DNA from: Sva-07 sp963829585
GTDB lineage: Bacteria > Actinomycetota > Acidimicrobiia > Acidimicrobiales > Ilumatobacteraceae
Reading direction: 5' to 3'
Length of the DNA: 64,000 nucleotides
NCBI GenBank assembly: GCA_963829585.1
Contig: CAWHJD010000001.1
Location: 124,001 to 188,000 of the forward strand
The position numbers and the translations under genes are program-made. Shown in pieces: positions 1-8,620 of this stretch (position 1 is the first letter of the stretch; each line of letters starts with the position of its first letter). A model generated the notes under the pieces. That model worked only from the letters and a program-made list of their open reading frames with translations, was not told where the DNA came from and made no database searches.

Positions 1-222
1 ATCAACTTCATCCTCCAGGACGAGTTCGAGGACTGGCGCGACGGCGAGATGCTGCTGCAGTCGCTGATCACCACACCGAAACACGTCGAGCGGGCCGCCG
101 TCCACCAGGCCCGCCTCGAGGCGCTCATGGTGGAAGCAGGCGGCATCACCGGATTCGATAGCATCGGCCCGGGGAACACCAACAGCACAGGGAACAACAC
201 CATCACTGAAGGGGGCGCCTGA
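1..222 (+). CDS. C-terminal end of an unidentified protein (partial)
   Basis: Frame 1 is open from the window edge to a TGA at 220-222 and encodes the last 73 residues of a protein that starts outside the window. The visible part begins INFILQDEFEDW, is acidic and helical, and ends in a Gly/Asn/Thr-rich tail. Its stop overlaps the next start by one base (TGATG), which implies translational coupling with the ferritin-like gene. Too little is visible to name a family; a second ferritin-like subunit would fit the context but is a guess. Confidence 0.7.
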   Translation: MNFILQDEFEDWRDGEMLLQSLITTPKHVERAAVHQARLEALMVEAGGITGFDSIGPGNTNSTGNNTITEGGA

Positions 223-1091
223 TGCGTCAGTTCTTTCCGGTAGAAGACCTCGCTCGCGACGAGCGGTTCGTGCAGACCAACATGGCCGAACGGATGAAGG
301 ACGGCCGCACGGCACTCGACATCAAGGAGTCGTCGGCCAGGAGCCGCGGCGCGAGCAAGCGTCTCACCCCGGAGCGTCACGACGCATCGGACGCAGCACG
401 CGGGCTGATGCACGGCATCATGGTCGGCGAGATCCAGGCGCTCGAAGGCGCCGGGCGGACAGCCCACGACTTCGCTGCGGGCGACGGCACCAACGACACG
501 ATCCCCTTCGAACTCAAGCTCGACATGGCCCGGCAGGCGTGGGACGAAGCGCGCCACGTGGAGATCAGCGCCAAACTGTCCGACTGGATGGGCACCGAAC
601 TCGGCGAGTTCGCCGAGAACACCGTGCTGTTCGAGGCGGCCTGCTCGAACGACCCGATCCTGCGCCTCGCCGGGGTCAACCGGGCGCTCGAGGGCCTCGC
701 CATCGACGTGTTCACGCAGATGAAGGAGTTCGGCGACATCGCCGGCGACCCGTACCTCGAGTTCTGCGAGGACTGGATGCTCGCCGACGAGGTGACCCAC
801 GTGAAGATGGGCTCCGACTGGCTCCGCAAGGTCACGGCGAACGACCCCGATCGTCGCACCAAGGCGCTCGAGTTCCAGCAGGTCGTCGACAAGCTGTTCA
901 GTTTCGGTGGCACGCGCGGCGAGAGCGTCGAGAGTTCCTTCAGCCTCGCCCGCCGGTTCCGTGAGCTCGCCGGGTTCACCGACGACGAGGTCGACACCAT
1001 TTCGGAGATGGACAACGAAGCGCTCGAAGAACGGCGTGCCCAGGTCATCGCCTACCGCGAGAGGGTCGGCGCCGATCACGTACCGGCCTGA
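222..1091 (+). CDS. ferritin-like di-iron protein
   Basis: This 289-residue, all-helical protein carries two carboxylate/histidine motifs typical of the ferritin-like fold: DEARHVE near residue 109 and DEVTHVKMG near residue 189. Extra glutamates (EIQALEGAG near 69, FEAACSND near 137) sit where the other two helices should supply iron ligands. Such proteins bind a two-metal centre and act in the cytoplasm, often as uncharacterised oxygenases. The start ATG overlaps the previous stop by one base, and a further gene follows after one base, so this is the middle of an operon. Substrate is unknown. Confidence 0.75.
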   Translation: MRQFFPVEDLARDERFVQTNMAERMKDGRTALDIKESSARSRGASKRLTPERHDASDAARGLMHGIMVGEIQALEGAGRTAHDFAAGDGTNDTIPFELKLDMARQAWDEARHVEISAKLSDWMGTELGEFAENTVLFEAACSNDPILRLAGVNRALEGLAIDVFTQMKEFGDIAGDPYLEFCEDWMLADEVTHVKMGSDWLRKVTANDPDRRTKALEFQQVVDKLFSFGGTRGESVESSFSLARRFRELAGFTDDEVDTISEMDNEALEERRAQVIAYRERVGADHVPA

Positions 1092-1092
1092 C

Positions 1093-1677
1093 ATGCCTGC
1101 GATGAGTGACGTGTCGACGTCCCACTTCTCGACGGGCAAGATCACGGTCTCACCGGCCGAGTTCACCTTCGTCAAGTACGAGGCAGCCGTGATCGCCGAC
1201 ATCGTCGCCGAACTCGCGGCGATGTTCGAGATCTCCAATCCGATCAAGGTGATCGTCGACGAGACGACGCCCTTGGCCAAGCTCTCGGAGGAACTCGACG
1301 GCATGTCGTCGGATGCCACCATCACGCTGCACGCCGAGAGCGGCGCGCTGGAGGATCGCAGGCATCCGATGTCGTTCAGCGCCGCCGGCGCCCGCGAGTC
1401 GTTCGGGCGCATCCTCCTGCGAGCGCACGATCGACTACGTCCCGACTTCGCCGACGTGCCGGCGGATGTCGACCTGACCCTCGAGGAAAACGCGGCGTGG
1501 GACACCTACTGCGTCGGTCGCCTGGCGCGCCTCGGCATCGAGACGAACCAGCAGCGTTGGCGCTACAACCACCGCAACCGGTACGGCTTCGCCGACGGCG
1601 TCGACGCGGCCTTCGACGCACTGTGGAACGCCGACGACCTGGGCTGGTCGGAGATGCTCGCCACCGCCCGCAGCTGA
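1093..1677 (+). CDS. hypothetical protein
   Basis: The 194-residue product begins MPAMSDVSTSHF; a second in-frame ATG at 1102 is an equally good start. It has no signal peptide, membrane segment or motif that I recognise. A cluster of Arg/Asn/Tyr/His near the C-terminus (QRWRYNHRNRYG) may bind a ligand. It follows the ferritin-like gene by one base and is probably co-transcribed with it, so a role linked to that protein is possible but not shown by the sequence. Confidence 0.6.
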   Translation: MPAMSDVSTSHFSTGKITVSPAEFTFVKYEAAVIADIVAELAAMFEISNPIKVIVDETTPLAKLSEELDGMSSDATITLHAESGALEDRRHPMSFSAAGARESFGRILLRAHDRLRPDFADVPADVDLTLEENAAWDTYCVGRLARLGIETNQQRWRYNHRNRYGFADGVDAAFDALWNADDLGWSEMLATARS

Positions 1678-1743
1678 GGTCACTGTTCGGCGCTCACCTG
1701 CATCGGCGGCAACCGCCCGCGGGTGATCGCGTCGTTGCGCGGA

Positions 1744-2961
1744 TCAGTCGACTGCGACCTGGAGATGCTCGAGCCCGCGTAGGTTGATCCGGCCGTTCCA
1801 CTCGGGTTCACCGACGAGTCTGGCGTTCGGGAAGCGACGAACGAAGGTGCCGATCGCCACCTGCGCTTCGAGGCGGGCGAGTGACGCACCGAGGCAGTAG
1901 TGGATGCCACTGCCGAACGCCACGTGCTGCGCCAGGCCCATCCGGTGGATGTCGAGGTCGTCGGCGGTCGGGCCCCACTTGTCCGGATCACGGTTCGCCG
2001 ACGCCAGGCCGGTGAGCACGAACGTGCCCTTCGGAATCGTCTTGTCACGGATCGTGATGTCCTGCAGGACCACACGTCGCGACATCTGCACCGGGCTGAC
2101 GAATCGAAGGAGTTCGTCGACGGCGTTCGCGTCGAGCGAGGGGTCGTCGCGGAGCAGGGCCAGCTGGTCGGGGTGCCGGAGCAGTTCGTAGATGCCCGTG
2201 CCGATGAGGTTCACGGTGGTCTCGTGGCCGGCGATGAACAGCAACACCACCTGGTCGCGCAACTCGATCGACGACAGACGGTCGCCGTCCTCCTCGGCGG
2301 CGATCAGTGCGCTGAGAAGGTCGTCCGCCGGATGGTCGCGCTTCCATGCGATCACCTGGTCGATGTGGGCCGCCATCGCCCGCGAGCCCTCGAACGCGGC
2401 GACGATCTCGTCGTCGGAGATGATCGGGTCGAGCGTCTTCACCACGGCGCCCGACCATGCGGCGATCTGCTCCTTGTCGGATTCGGGCATGCCGAGCATC
2501 TCGGAGATCACGTCGAACGGCAGCGGGAACGCGAGCTCGGTGACCACGTCGCCGGTGCCGCGCTCGGCCATCGGCTCGAGCATCGTGTCGACCAGTTGCT
2601 GCACCCGCGGCCGCAGCGCCTCGATCGACGAGGGCGTGAAGGCCTTGCTCACCAGCCGGCGCAGGCGCGTGTGGTCGGGTGGGTCGGAGCCGAGCATGCT
2701 CGTGGACCGCTCGAACTCGGCGCCTGACGCCTCGATCATCGCCAGCCGCTTCTCGTCGAAGATCTCGACGTTGTCGTCACTCACGCTCATCGACGGATCG
2801 CGCAGGATGCGGGCGACGTCGTCGTAGCGGAACAGCAGCCACTGGTTGAGCAGGGTCAGATGGACCGGATCGTGCTCACGCATCTCCGCGAAGTGAGAGT
2901 ACGGATCCTCGATGTAGCCCGGCTGCAGGGGGTTGAAATAGCGCGGTGAGACATCCGTCAT
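1744..2961 (-). CDS. cytochrome P450
   Basis: A 405-residue soluble bacterial P450. The I-helix oxygen-activation motif is AGHETT (residues 244-249), the K-helix ExxR is ELLR (283-286), and the heme-binding loop is FGSGIHYCLG (349-358) with Cys356 as the axial thiolate. Length is normal for the family. It is divergent from an epoxide-hydrolase-like gene only 22 bp away, and the two overlapping -10 boxes (see 2968-2977) predict leaderless transcripts for both. No ferredoxin or reductase is adjacent, so electron donors must lie elsewhere. Substrate cannot be read from the sequence. Confidence 0.95.
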   Translation of the reverse strand: MTDVSPRYFNPLQPGYIEDPYSHFAEMREHDPVHLTLLNQWLLFRYDDVARILRDPSMSVSDDNVEIFDEKRLAMIEASGAEFERSTSMLGSDPPDHTRLRRLVSKAFTPSSIEALRPRVQQLVDTMLEPMAERGTGDVVTELAFPLPFDVISEMLGMPESDKEQIAAWSGAVVKTLDPIISDDEIVAAFEGSRAMAAHIDQVIAWKRDHPADDLLSALIAAEEDGDRLSSIELRDQVVLLFIAGHETTVNLIGTGIYELLRHPDQLALLRDDPSLDANAVDELLRFVSPVQMSRRVVLQDITIRDKTIPKGTFVLTGLASANRDPDKWGPTADDLDIHRMGLAQHVAFGSGIHYCLGASLARLEAQVAIGTFVRRFPNARLVGEPEWNGRINLRGLEHLQVAVD

Positions 2962-2967
2962 CGAACA

Positions 2968-2977
2968 ATTCTAGTGT
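2968..2977. promoter_or_regulatory. overlapping divergent -10 boxes
   Basis: The 10 bases ATTCTAGTGT carry TAGTGT (plus strand, 2972-2977) and TAGAAT (minus strand, 2973-2968). Each TANNNT hexamer lies exactly 6 nt before an ATG (2984 plus, 2961 minus), the spacing of leaderless actinobacterial promoters. They share 2 bp, so RNA polymerase can hardly occupy both at once. Confidence 0.6.
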
Positions 2978-2983
2978 CGGCCC

Positions 2984-3952
2984 ATGTCGTGGAACCGCCG
3001 CCGCATCGCCACGAACGGAGTCGAACTCGATGTGACCGATGCCGGCACCGCCGGTGATCCGATCGTGGTGCTGGTGCACGGGTTCCCCGAGAGCTCGCAC
3101 TCGTGGCGCCACCAGATCGAACCGCTCGTCGCGGCCGGCTACCGGGTGCTGGCGCCCGACCAGCGCGGGTACGGCGAGTCGAGCACACCTCGCACGGTCG
3201 AGGCATACCGGACCGACCACCTGTGCGGCGACCTCGTCGGTCTGCTCGACGAGGCAGGAGCCGGCGACGCGCTCTTCGTCGGCCATGACTGGGGATCGCT
3301 GGTGGTGTGGGACCTCGCGCGGCTGCATCCCGAACGGGTACGCGGCCTCGTGAACGTCAGCGTGCCCTACACCCGGTGGCCCGCCCGGCCCACCGACCTG
3401 TTCCGGGCCGCGTCGGGCGACCGCTTCTTCTACATGCTGTACTTCCAGCCGGTCGGCCCCGCCGAGGCGGAGTTGGAGGCCGACGTCGCCGAAACCGTGC
3501 GCCTCACCCTCTGGGGTGGCTCGGGCGAGATGTTCGGGCCGCCGCCGGATCCACTCCCGCCGATGGAGGGGACCGGCTTCCTCGAGTCGATCACACGCGG
3601 TGCTGCGGTGCCCGACGGACTGCCGGCATGGATCGGCCCCGACGAGTTCGCCGTCTACGTCGAGCAGTTCACGAGCAGCGGGTTCTTCGGTCCACTGAGC
3701 TGGTACCGCAACCTCGACGCCGACTTCGAGATCACGAAGGACCTCGCCCCGCCGGCCATGCCGACGGCCTTCATCGGCGGTACCAGAGATGGAGTGATCG
3801 CCCACCGACCCGACTACGTCGAGGCCATGTCGACGCTGCTCCCCGACTTCCGCGGCACCATCATGATCGACGGCGCCGGCCATTGGACCCAGCAGGAGAA
3901 GCCCGCCGAGTTCAACGCCGCCCTCCTCGACCTCCTCACCCGCGTGAGCTGA
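2984..3952 (+). CDS. alpha/beta hydrolase, epoxide-hydrolase-like
   Basis: The 322-residue protein has the alpha/beta-hydrolase layout of soluble epoxide hydrolases: HGFPESS oxyanion motif (32-38), nucleophile Asp102 in GHDWGS, and catalytic His300 in GAGHW. A cap-domain SWYRN tyrosine is a candidate for epoxide activation. An Asp rather than Ser nucleophile argues for epoxide hydrolase or haloalkane dehalogenase over esterase; the HGFPES loop favours epoxide hydrolase. Pairing with a divergent P450 suggests that one could make and the other open an epoxide, which is inference. A strong hairpin follows the gene. Confidence 0.85.
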   Translation: MSWNRRRIATNGVELDVTDAGTAGDPIVVLVHGFPESSHSWRHQIEPLVAAGYRVLAPDQRGYGESSTPRTVEAYRTDHLCGDLVGLLDEAGAGDALFVGHDWGSLVVWDLARLHPERVRGLVNVSVPYTRWPARPTDLFRAASGDRFFYMLYFQPVGPAEAELEADVAETVRLTLWGGSGEMFGPPPDPLPPMEGTGFLESITRGAAVPDGLPAWIGPDEFAVYVEQFTSSGFFGPLSWYRNLDADFEITKDLAPPAMPTAFIGGTRDGVIAHRPDYVEAMSTLLPDFRGTIMIDGAGHWTQQEKPAEFNAALLDLLTRVS

Positions 3953-3964
3953 TCCCCTCCCTCA

Positions 3965-4018
3965 CCGTTTGCGTTGCAGTTCGGTTGGCCCGCCCCAACC
4001 GGACTGCAACACAAACGG
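3965..4018. terminator. 24-bp inverted repeat between convergent genes
   Basis: Arms 3965-3988 and 3995-4018 (starting CCGTTTGCGTTGCAG) match over 24 positions with one mismatch and one G-T wobble, separated by a 6-nt loop. No clear T-run follows on either strand. Its place between the convergent hydrolase and the minus-strand gene at 4048 fits a bidirectional terminator. Confidence 0.6.
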
Positions 4019-4047
4019 GTCTGGTGGAGTGCCTGGATCGGACGGGG

Positions 4048-4755
4048 TCAGCGATGACGGCGAGGGTGGACGATGGGGTTGCGCCAGCCGAGGCCACGAA
4101 CCTTGCCCGACGGCGGCCAGTTGTCGTCGCGGCTGTAGGCCCACCACTCGAACGGGTTGAGATAGTAGGCGCACGACTCGACGACCTTGGTGAACCGCTC
4201 GGAGCGACGCCGCGCCGCGAACACGGCCACCCCGACAGCACCGCCCACCACCATCCACCCGCCGTACAGCAGCGGGAACAGCGGACCGAACCAGCGGGCC
4301 TGCCACACGTGCACGTCCTCGTGGTCGGTGACGAGGCGACGCCGCCGCGGCTGCGAGGTGTCACCCGCACCGCTGATGACGTTGCCCACCGTGATCGCGA
4401 AGCCGGAGCGTGGCACGAATCCGCGCTCGAACACCTGGCGATTCGAGCGCCGGCTGAGCGACTCGACGTAGCCGGGTCGTCCACGGACCACGCCCATCGC
4501 CTGCGACGCCAGACCGGCTGCAGTCATCGGCAGCGACCACGTCGAGTCGAGCGTGAACGCCACGAGTCCGGTCGAGCAATTCCAGTCGTAGACACTCCGC
4601 CACCCGCAGATCGCGCCGTTCGCCGCCGCCACCGCTCCGAGCGGTACCGCCAGCCCGAACGGAGCACCGACGACCGCACCCAGAGCGCCCCCGACAACGC
4701 CGACGGCGGCAGCCTCGAGGAGGCTGCCGCCGTCGGACGATGCGGTTCGATTCAC
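4048..4755 (-). CDS. membrane protein with an HEDVH (HExxH) motif
   Basis: Read from GTG 4755 the product has 235 residues. It opens with a Gly/Ala/Val-rich hydrophobic stretch resembling a glycine zipper, then carries DHEDVHVWQARW followed by a hydrophobic helix and an acidic-aromatic tail (NPFEWWAYSRD). HEDVH fits the HExxH zinc signature, and the glutamate in NPFEWW could be a third ligand, but neither is proof of peptidase activity. The start is uncertain: a perfect 17-bp hairpin (4700-4736) lies inside the first 20 codons, so a later GTG may be used. It is 38 bp downstream of the Bax-inhibitor gene. Confidence 0.6.
   Translation of the reverse strand: MNRTASSDGGSLLEAAAVGVVGGALGAVVGAPFGLAVPLGAVAAANGAICGWRSVYDWNCSTGLVAFTLDSTWSLPMTAAGLASQAMGVVRGRPGYVESLSRRSNRQVFERGFVPRSGFAITVGNVISGAGDTSQPRRRRLVTDHEDVHVWQARWFGPLFPLLYGGWMVVGGAVGVAVFAARRRSERFTKVVESCAYYLNPFEWWAYSRDDNWPPSGKVRGLGWRNPIVHPRRHR
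4700..4736 (-). terminator. perfect 17-bp GC hairpin
   Basis: Arms 4700-4716 and 4720-4736 (CCGACGGCGGCAGCCTC and its exact complement) enclose a 3-nt loop. Reading leftwards it comes 58 bases after the stop of the Bax-inhibitor gene, so it may end that transcript. It overlaps the predicted start region of the next gene. Confidence 0.55.
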
Positions 4756-4793
4756 GTCGGCACGCCGACCGTGTGGATCAGCGTCTCCCGACG

Positions 4794-5627
4794 TCAGTTG
4801 CGCAGGTAGGAGAGCAGACGCAGGATCTCGAGGTACAGCCACACGAGGGTGACCACGAGGCCGAGGCCGGCGACCCACTCGTAGCTCTGCGGGAGCCCGG
4901 ACTTGATACCCCGTTCGATGAAGTCGAAGTCGAGCGCGAGGTTCGCCGCCGCCAGACCACACACGAACAGCGAGAAGCCGACGCTCATCAGCATGTTGCT
5001 GCCGTCGAGGAACGGCAGCGTGGTGCCGAACAGGCTGATCACGAACGAGATCAGGTACAGCACCATCACGCCCATCGTGGCGATGATGACGGTGCGGCGG
5101 AACTTGTCGGTGACCTTGATGATCCGGGTGCGGTAGAGCACGAGCATGACGGCGAACACCGACGCCGTGGCGAGCACGGCCTGCACGACGATGCCGTCGT
5201 AGAACGTCTCGTAGCCCTTCGAGATGGCACCGACCGCGAACCCGTAGGCGACGGCGTAGACGGGGCCGAGGATCTTGGCCAGGTTGGGCTTCATGTTGGC
5301 GACGATCACTGCGCCGAACCCGATGATGATGCCCAGGAAGGCCATCGGCGGGAACGAGTAGGTCTCGACGCCGTTCTCCAGGGTGGGCCCGTCGGCGGCG
5401 TTCCAACCGAACGCACCGGCCACGAGCAGGATGACGAGCAGCACCGCTGACGCGGTGATGGTCCCGTTGAGGGTCATCGCCTTCTGCCAACTGGTCACGG
5501 GGCCGTCGGTGAGCGGCTGCGTCTGCACGTGCGTACCGACCTCGGGTGCGGCCCATCCGGGCTGACCGGCCCGGAAGTCCTGTGACGCCTTGTCGAAGGC
5601 TTCTTCTTTGAAAACTGGATTCGGCAT
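4794..5627 (-). CDS. Bax inhibitor-1/YccA family membrane protein
   Basis: The 277-residue protein has a soluble N-terminus of about 50 residues, then seven hydrophobic segments as expected for the BI-1/YccA (TMBIM) family. Recognisable stretches are LVILLVAGAFGW, AFLGIIIGFGAVIVANMKP and LLSYLRN at the end. Family members are calcium-leak or protease-modulating membrane proteins; the role in actinobacteria is not settled. TACAAT on the minus strand, 9 nt before the ATG, is a good -10 box, so the leader is very short. Confidence 0.9.
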   Translation of the reverse strand: MPNPVFKEEAFDKASQDFRAGQPGWAAPEVGTHVQTQPLTDGPVTSWQKAMTLNGTITASAVLLVILLVAGAFGWNAADGPTLENGVETYSFPPMAFLGIIIGFGAVIVANMKPNLAKILGPVYAVAYGFAVGAISKGYETFYDGIVVQAVLATASVFAVMLVLYRTRIIKVTDKFRRTVIIATMGVMVLYLISFVISLFGTTLPFLDGSNMLMSVGFSLFVCGLAAANLALDFDFIERGIKSGLPQSYEWVAGLGLVVTLVWLYLEILRLLSYLRN

Positions 5628-5694
5628 GGTTCAACGATTGTACCCAAGTGAACCCGCAGGGCGCCCGCCCCCGCGACACGCCTTCACCGAGTTC

Positions 5695-6048
5695 TTACCG
5701 AAGGTCGTGGGCGCTCGTGGCATCCCACAGATCGATGTCGGGCGGACCGGCGAGTATCCCGTCGCACGAACGCGCCATGTCGATCATCGTCGCAGAATCG
5801 AAGTGCCGGCGCTGATGCTCGGGCGTCTCCCACTTCTGCACCACGAGATGACGACCGGGCACGGTCACGCTCGAGCAGAGATCGACGTTGCGGCAGCCGT
5901 CCTGCATGCGCGTCAACACGACGTACTTCGACAACACCGCGAGGAGAGCGGCGTCGTCGATCGCATCGAAGCGCAGCGTCACGATCGTGAGCTCCACCTC
6001 GACCGAATCCGCCACCCCGAGCCCTCCCTCAGTCATGGCATCACTCAT
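5695..6048 (-). CDS. antibiotic biosynthesis monooxygenase (ABM) domain protein
   Basis: A 117-residue protein with the ferredoxin-like ABM fold. The sequence VTLRFDAIDDAALLAVLSKY gives the first strand and helix, RNVDLCSS and HLVVQKWETPEHQRRHF give the conserved later strands and the W/E-rich helix, and the end is extended by about 15 residues. Members include cofactor-free monooxygenases and heme-degrading enzymes; no heme-ligand pattern is evident. It stands alone, with a 226-bp gap to the sigma-factor gene. Confidence 0.8.
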   Translation of the reverse strand: MSDAMTEGGLGVADSVEVELTIVTLRFDAIDDAALLAVLSKYVVLTRMQDGCRNVDLCSSVTVPGRHLVVQKWETPEHQRRHFDSATMIDMARSCDGILAGPPDIDLWDATSAHDLR

Positions 6049-6274
6049 GGCGATTCTTTTGCCTCATACATCTCCAACTGCGATATTTGGTGGACCGTCG
6101 TGACGAAAGGGTTGGGGGACCCGACGACGTCGGTATCGTGACGTTCGTCTCATGTCGGCGGTCGTGCTCCTCTTCTGCAGACTCCGTCATACGACACATT
6201 CGCACGCCGAATCCTCCACGAAGGTCCCGACGACTGTCGGAACCTTCGTTGAAACAACACAGTAGGAGCACCAG

Positions 6275-7210
6275 GTGGCCAAAGATCGCGTCGACCGTGA
6301 CGACGAAGACCTCGTTCGTCTCTACCTCACCGACATCGGGCAGTACACGCTGCTGACGAAAGACGACGAGGTGCGTCTCGCGAAGGCCATCGAAGCCGGC
6401 AACGAAGCCATCGCCCAGCTCGACGCGGGCGAGGAACTCACCGCTGCGAAGAAGCGCGAGCTGCGCCGCATCGCCCGTCAGGGAGAAGAGGCCGAGCGTC
6501 AGTTCGTCCAGTCGAACCTGCGTCTCGTGGTGTCGATCGCCAAGAAGTACCAGGCATCCGGCCTGCCGCTCCTCGACCTCATCCAGGAGGGCAACCTCGG
6601 CCTGATGCACGCCGTCGAGAAGTTCGACTGGCGCAAGGGCTTCAAGTTCTCCACCTACGCCACGTGGTGGATCCGCCAGGCCATCACTCGCGGCATCGCC
6701 AACACCGGCCGCACGATCCGCCTGCCGGTCCACGCCGGCGACACACTCGCTCGCTTGCAGAAGGCGCGTTCGCGCCTCGAGCTCAAGTACGGCCGTCCCG
6801 CCACGCTGTCGGAGCTGGCGAAGGAAGTGGAGATGCCCGAGGACAAGGTGACCGAGGCGCTGCGCTTCGCCGCCGAGCCCCTCTCGCTCTCCGAGCCGCT
6901 GCGTGAAGATGGCGACGCCGAACTCGGCGATGTCGTCGAAGACCGCTCCGCCGAGTCGCCGTTCGAGATGGCGGCCACCGCGCTGCTGCCCGACGAGATC
7001 TCGCGGCTGCTCGCCCCGCTCGACGAACGCGAGCGCGAGATCCTCAAGCTGCGCTTCGGCCTCGACCGCGGCGAACCGCGCACACTCGAAGAGGTCGGCG
7101 AGCACTTCAACCTCACCCGTGAGCGCATCCGCCAGATCGAAGCCCGCGCGATGAGCAAGCTGCGCCACCCGTCGAGCGACACCGGCGCCCGCGACCTCCT
7201 CGCCGTCTGA
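6275..7210 (+). CDS. RNA polymerase sigma factor, RpoD/SigB family
   Basis: The 311-residue product has sigma70 regions in order: 1.2 (DLVRLYLTDIGQYTLLT, near residue 10), 2.1-2.4 (RLVVSIAKKYQ, LIQEGNLGLMHAVEKFDW, FSTYATWWIRQAI), 3 (HAGDTLARLQKARSRL) and 4 (LREREILKLRFGL-type, then TLEEVGEHFNLTRERIRQIEARAMSKLRHP). Region 1.1 and the long acidic insert of a primary SigA are missing, so it resembles group-2 sigma factors such as mycobacterial SigB. The GTG start is fixed by AGGAG at 6264-6268, 6 nt upstream. A 220-nt untranslated leader precedes it. Confidence 0.93.
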   Translation: MAKDRVDRDDEDLVRLYLTDIGQYTLLTKDDEVRLAKAIEAGNEAIAQLDAGEELTAAKKRELRRIARQGEEAERQFVQSNLRLVVSIAKKYQASGLPLLDLIQEGNLGLMHAVEKFDWRKGFKFSTYATWWIRQAITRGIANTGRTIRLPVHAGDTLARLQKARSRLELKYGRPATLSELAKEVEMPEDKVTEALRFAAEPLSLSEPLREDGDAELGDVVEDRSAESPFEMAATALLPDEISRLLAPLDEREREILKLRFGLDRGEPRTLEEVGEHFNLTRERIRQIEARAMSKLRHPSSDTGARDLLAV

Positions 7211-7228
7211 CCAATCGTCCGCCCGGCG

Positions 7229-7271
7229 GCGATGAGCGAGACGACCGACTGTCGGTCGCTTCGCTCATCGC
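7229..7271. repeat. 43-nt palindromic repeat, copy 1
   Basis: A near-perfect palindrome beginning GCGATGAGCGAGACGACCG lies 18 nt after the sigma-factor stop. It matches the element at 8569-8611 in 41 of 43 positions and in the same orientation. It can fold into an about 20-bp hairpin and may end transcription, or be a dispersed REP-like element. Confidence 0.7.
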
Positions 7272-7320
7272 TCGGGAAATTCGGGCGTGTTCGGGCCGGC
7301 GGGTGTGAGAACGTTCGGGG

Positions 7321-8554
7321 ATGAGTGAGTACGACATCCGGCCGGTCGCAGTCGACGAGCGACGCGCCGCGGTCGACACGTTCAGAACAGCCCTCCTGAA
7401 CGGCGCGGTCAACGACGAGGCCTTCGCCGCCGGCCAACAGTCATGGGACGAGAGCGACTCGCTCGCCGCGTGGCACGACGATGCCTGCGTCGGCGTCGTC
7501 GCCGCGTTCCGGTTCGACTCGACGGTGCCCGGCGGTGCGCGTGTCCCGACCGCCGGCGTCACCCGTGTCGGCGTGCTGCCCACGCACACGCGCCGGGGGC
7601 TGCTGACGCAACTCATGCATCGGCTGCTCCGTGAATCCCGCGAACGCGGCAATGTGCTCGCCACGCTGCACGCGAGCGAGACCTCGATCTACCGGCGGTT
7701 CGGATTCGGTCTCGGAACGGATGCGGCCGCCGCCGTCGTCACGACACGCCAGACCAGACCGTGGCGAAGCGCTGCTCGTCCCGGGTCGATACGGCTCCTC
7801 GCGTACCCCGACGTGCTCGACACCGTTCCGGCGCTCTACGAACGGGTCGCTCGCTGGCGCGTCGGCTCGATCAGCCGGCCCGCATGGATGTGGAAGCGCG
7901 TCCTGAAGGACGCGTCGCAGCCGACCGCCGAGCCGTTCGGCAAGGGTTCGTTCGTCGCCGTACACACCGACGCCCGTGGTGCCGACGACGGTTTCGTGCT
8001 CTACGACGTCGACTGGGACGAGACCTTCGCGAACAACCCGACGGGTGTCGGCAAGGTCGTGGACCTGTGGGGCGCCTCGCCCGAGGTCGAGCTGGAGCTG
8101 TGGCGCTTCCTGCTCGACATCGACCTCATCACCACCTGGAGGGCCGAGATCCGACCCGTCGACGAACCCGTCCGCCGAGCGATGCACGACTCCCGCGCCT
8201 ACGAGGCCGTCCAACGCTTCGACGACCAGTGGGTCCGCATCCTCGACGTCGACGCCGCGTTGACGCGCGAGGGCCTACGGCGCGGCGAGCACGAGCGTGA
8301 CGATCGGCGTCGACGATCCGATGTTCCCGTCGAACACCGGTGCATGGACGGTCTCCGCGTCGGGATCGACCCGCAGCGACCAGCGCGCCGACGTGACCGT
8401 CGACATCGCCACCCTGTCGGCCGCGTATCTCGGCGCCGTGTCGTGGCACGACCTCGCGTCGATCGGCGCCGTCGACGCACCGATCGAGCTGCTCGCCCGA
8501 CTCGACACGCTGTTCGCCGCGCGCCCGACACCCTTCTGCGGCACGGGCTACTGA
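7321..8554 (+). CDS. Eis-family GNAT N-acetyltransferase (frameshifted)
   Basis: Frame 1 codes for the N-terminal GNAT fold (GVTRVGVLPTHTRRGLLTQL acetyl-CoA loop near residue 82; LHASETSIYRRFGFG) and the middle domain up to RILDVDAALT. The C-terminal sterol-carrier-like domain continues in frame 2 from about 8270: RAYGAASTSVTIGVDD, AAYLGAVSWHDLA and FAARPTPFCGTGY, which ends with the aromatic C-terminus that Eis proteins use in catalysis. One extra base near 8265-8272 (ACGCGCGAGG) explains the break. Eis enzymes acetylate amines such as aminoglycosides. The gene is bracketed by two copies of a 43-nt palindrome. Confidence 0.8.
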
Positions 8555-8568
8555 TCGAACCACCGAGC

Positions 8569-8611
8569 GCGATGAGCGAGCCGACCGACTGTCGGTCGCT
8601 TGGCTCATCGC
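8569..8611. repeat. 43-nt palindromic repeat, copy 2
   Basis: Second copy of the palindrome at 7229-7271, differing at two positions and located between the Eis-type gene and the convergent acyl-CoA dehydrogenase. Its place is suitable for a bidirectional terminator. Confidence 0.7.
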
Positions 8612-8620
8612 CCACGGAGG

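Noticed and set aside
377..1048. Minus-strand 223-codon frame opposite the ferritin-like gene
   Set aside because: Ser/Arg-rich shadow of a clearly coding plus-strand gene.
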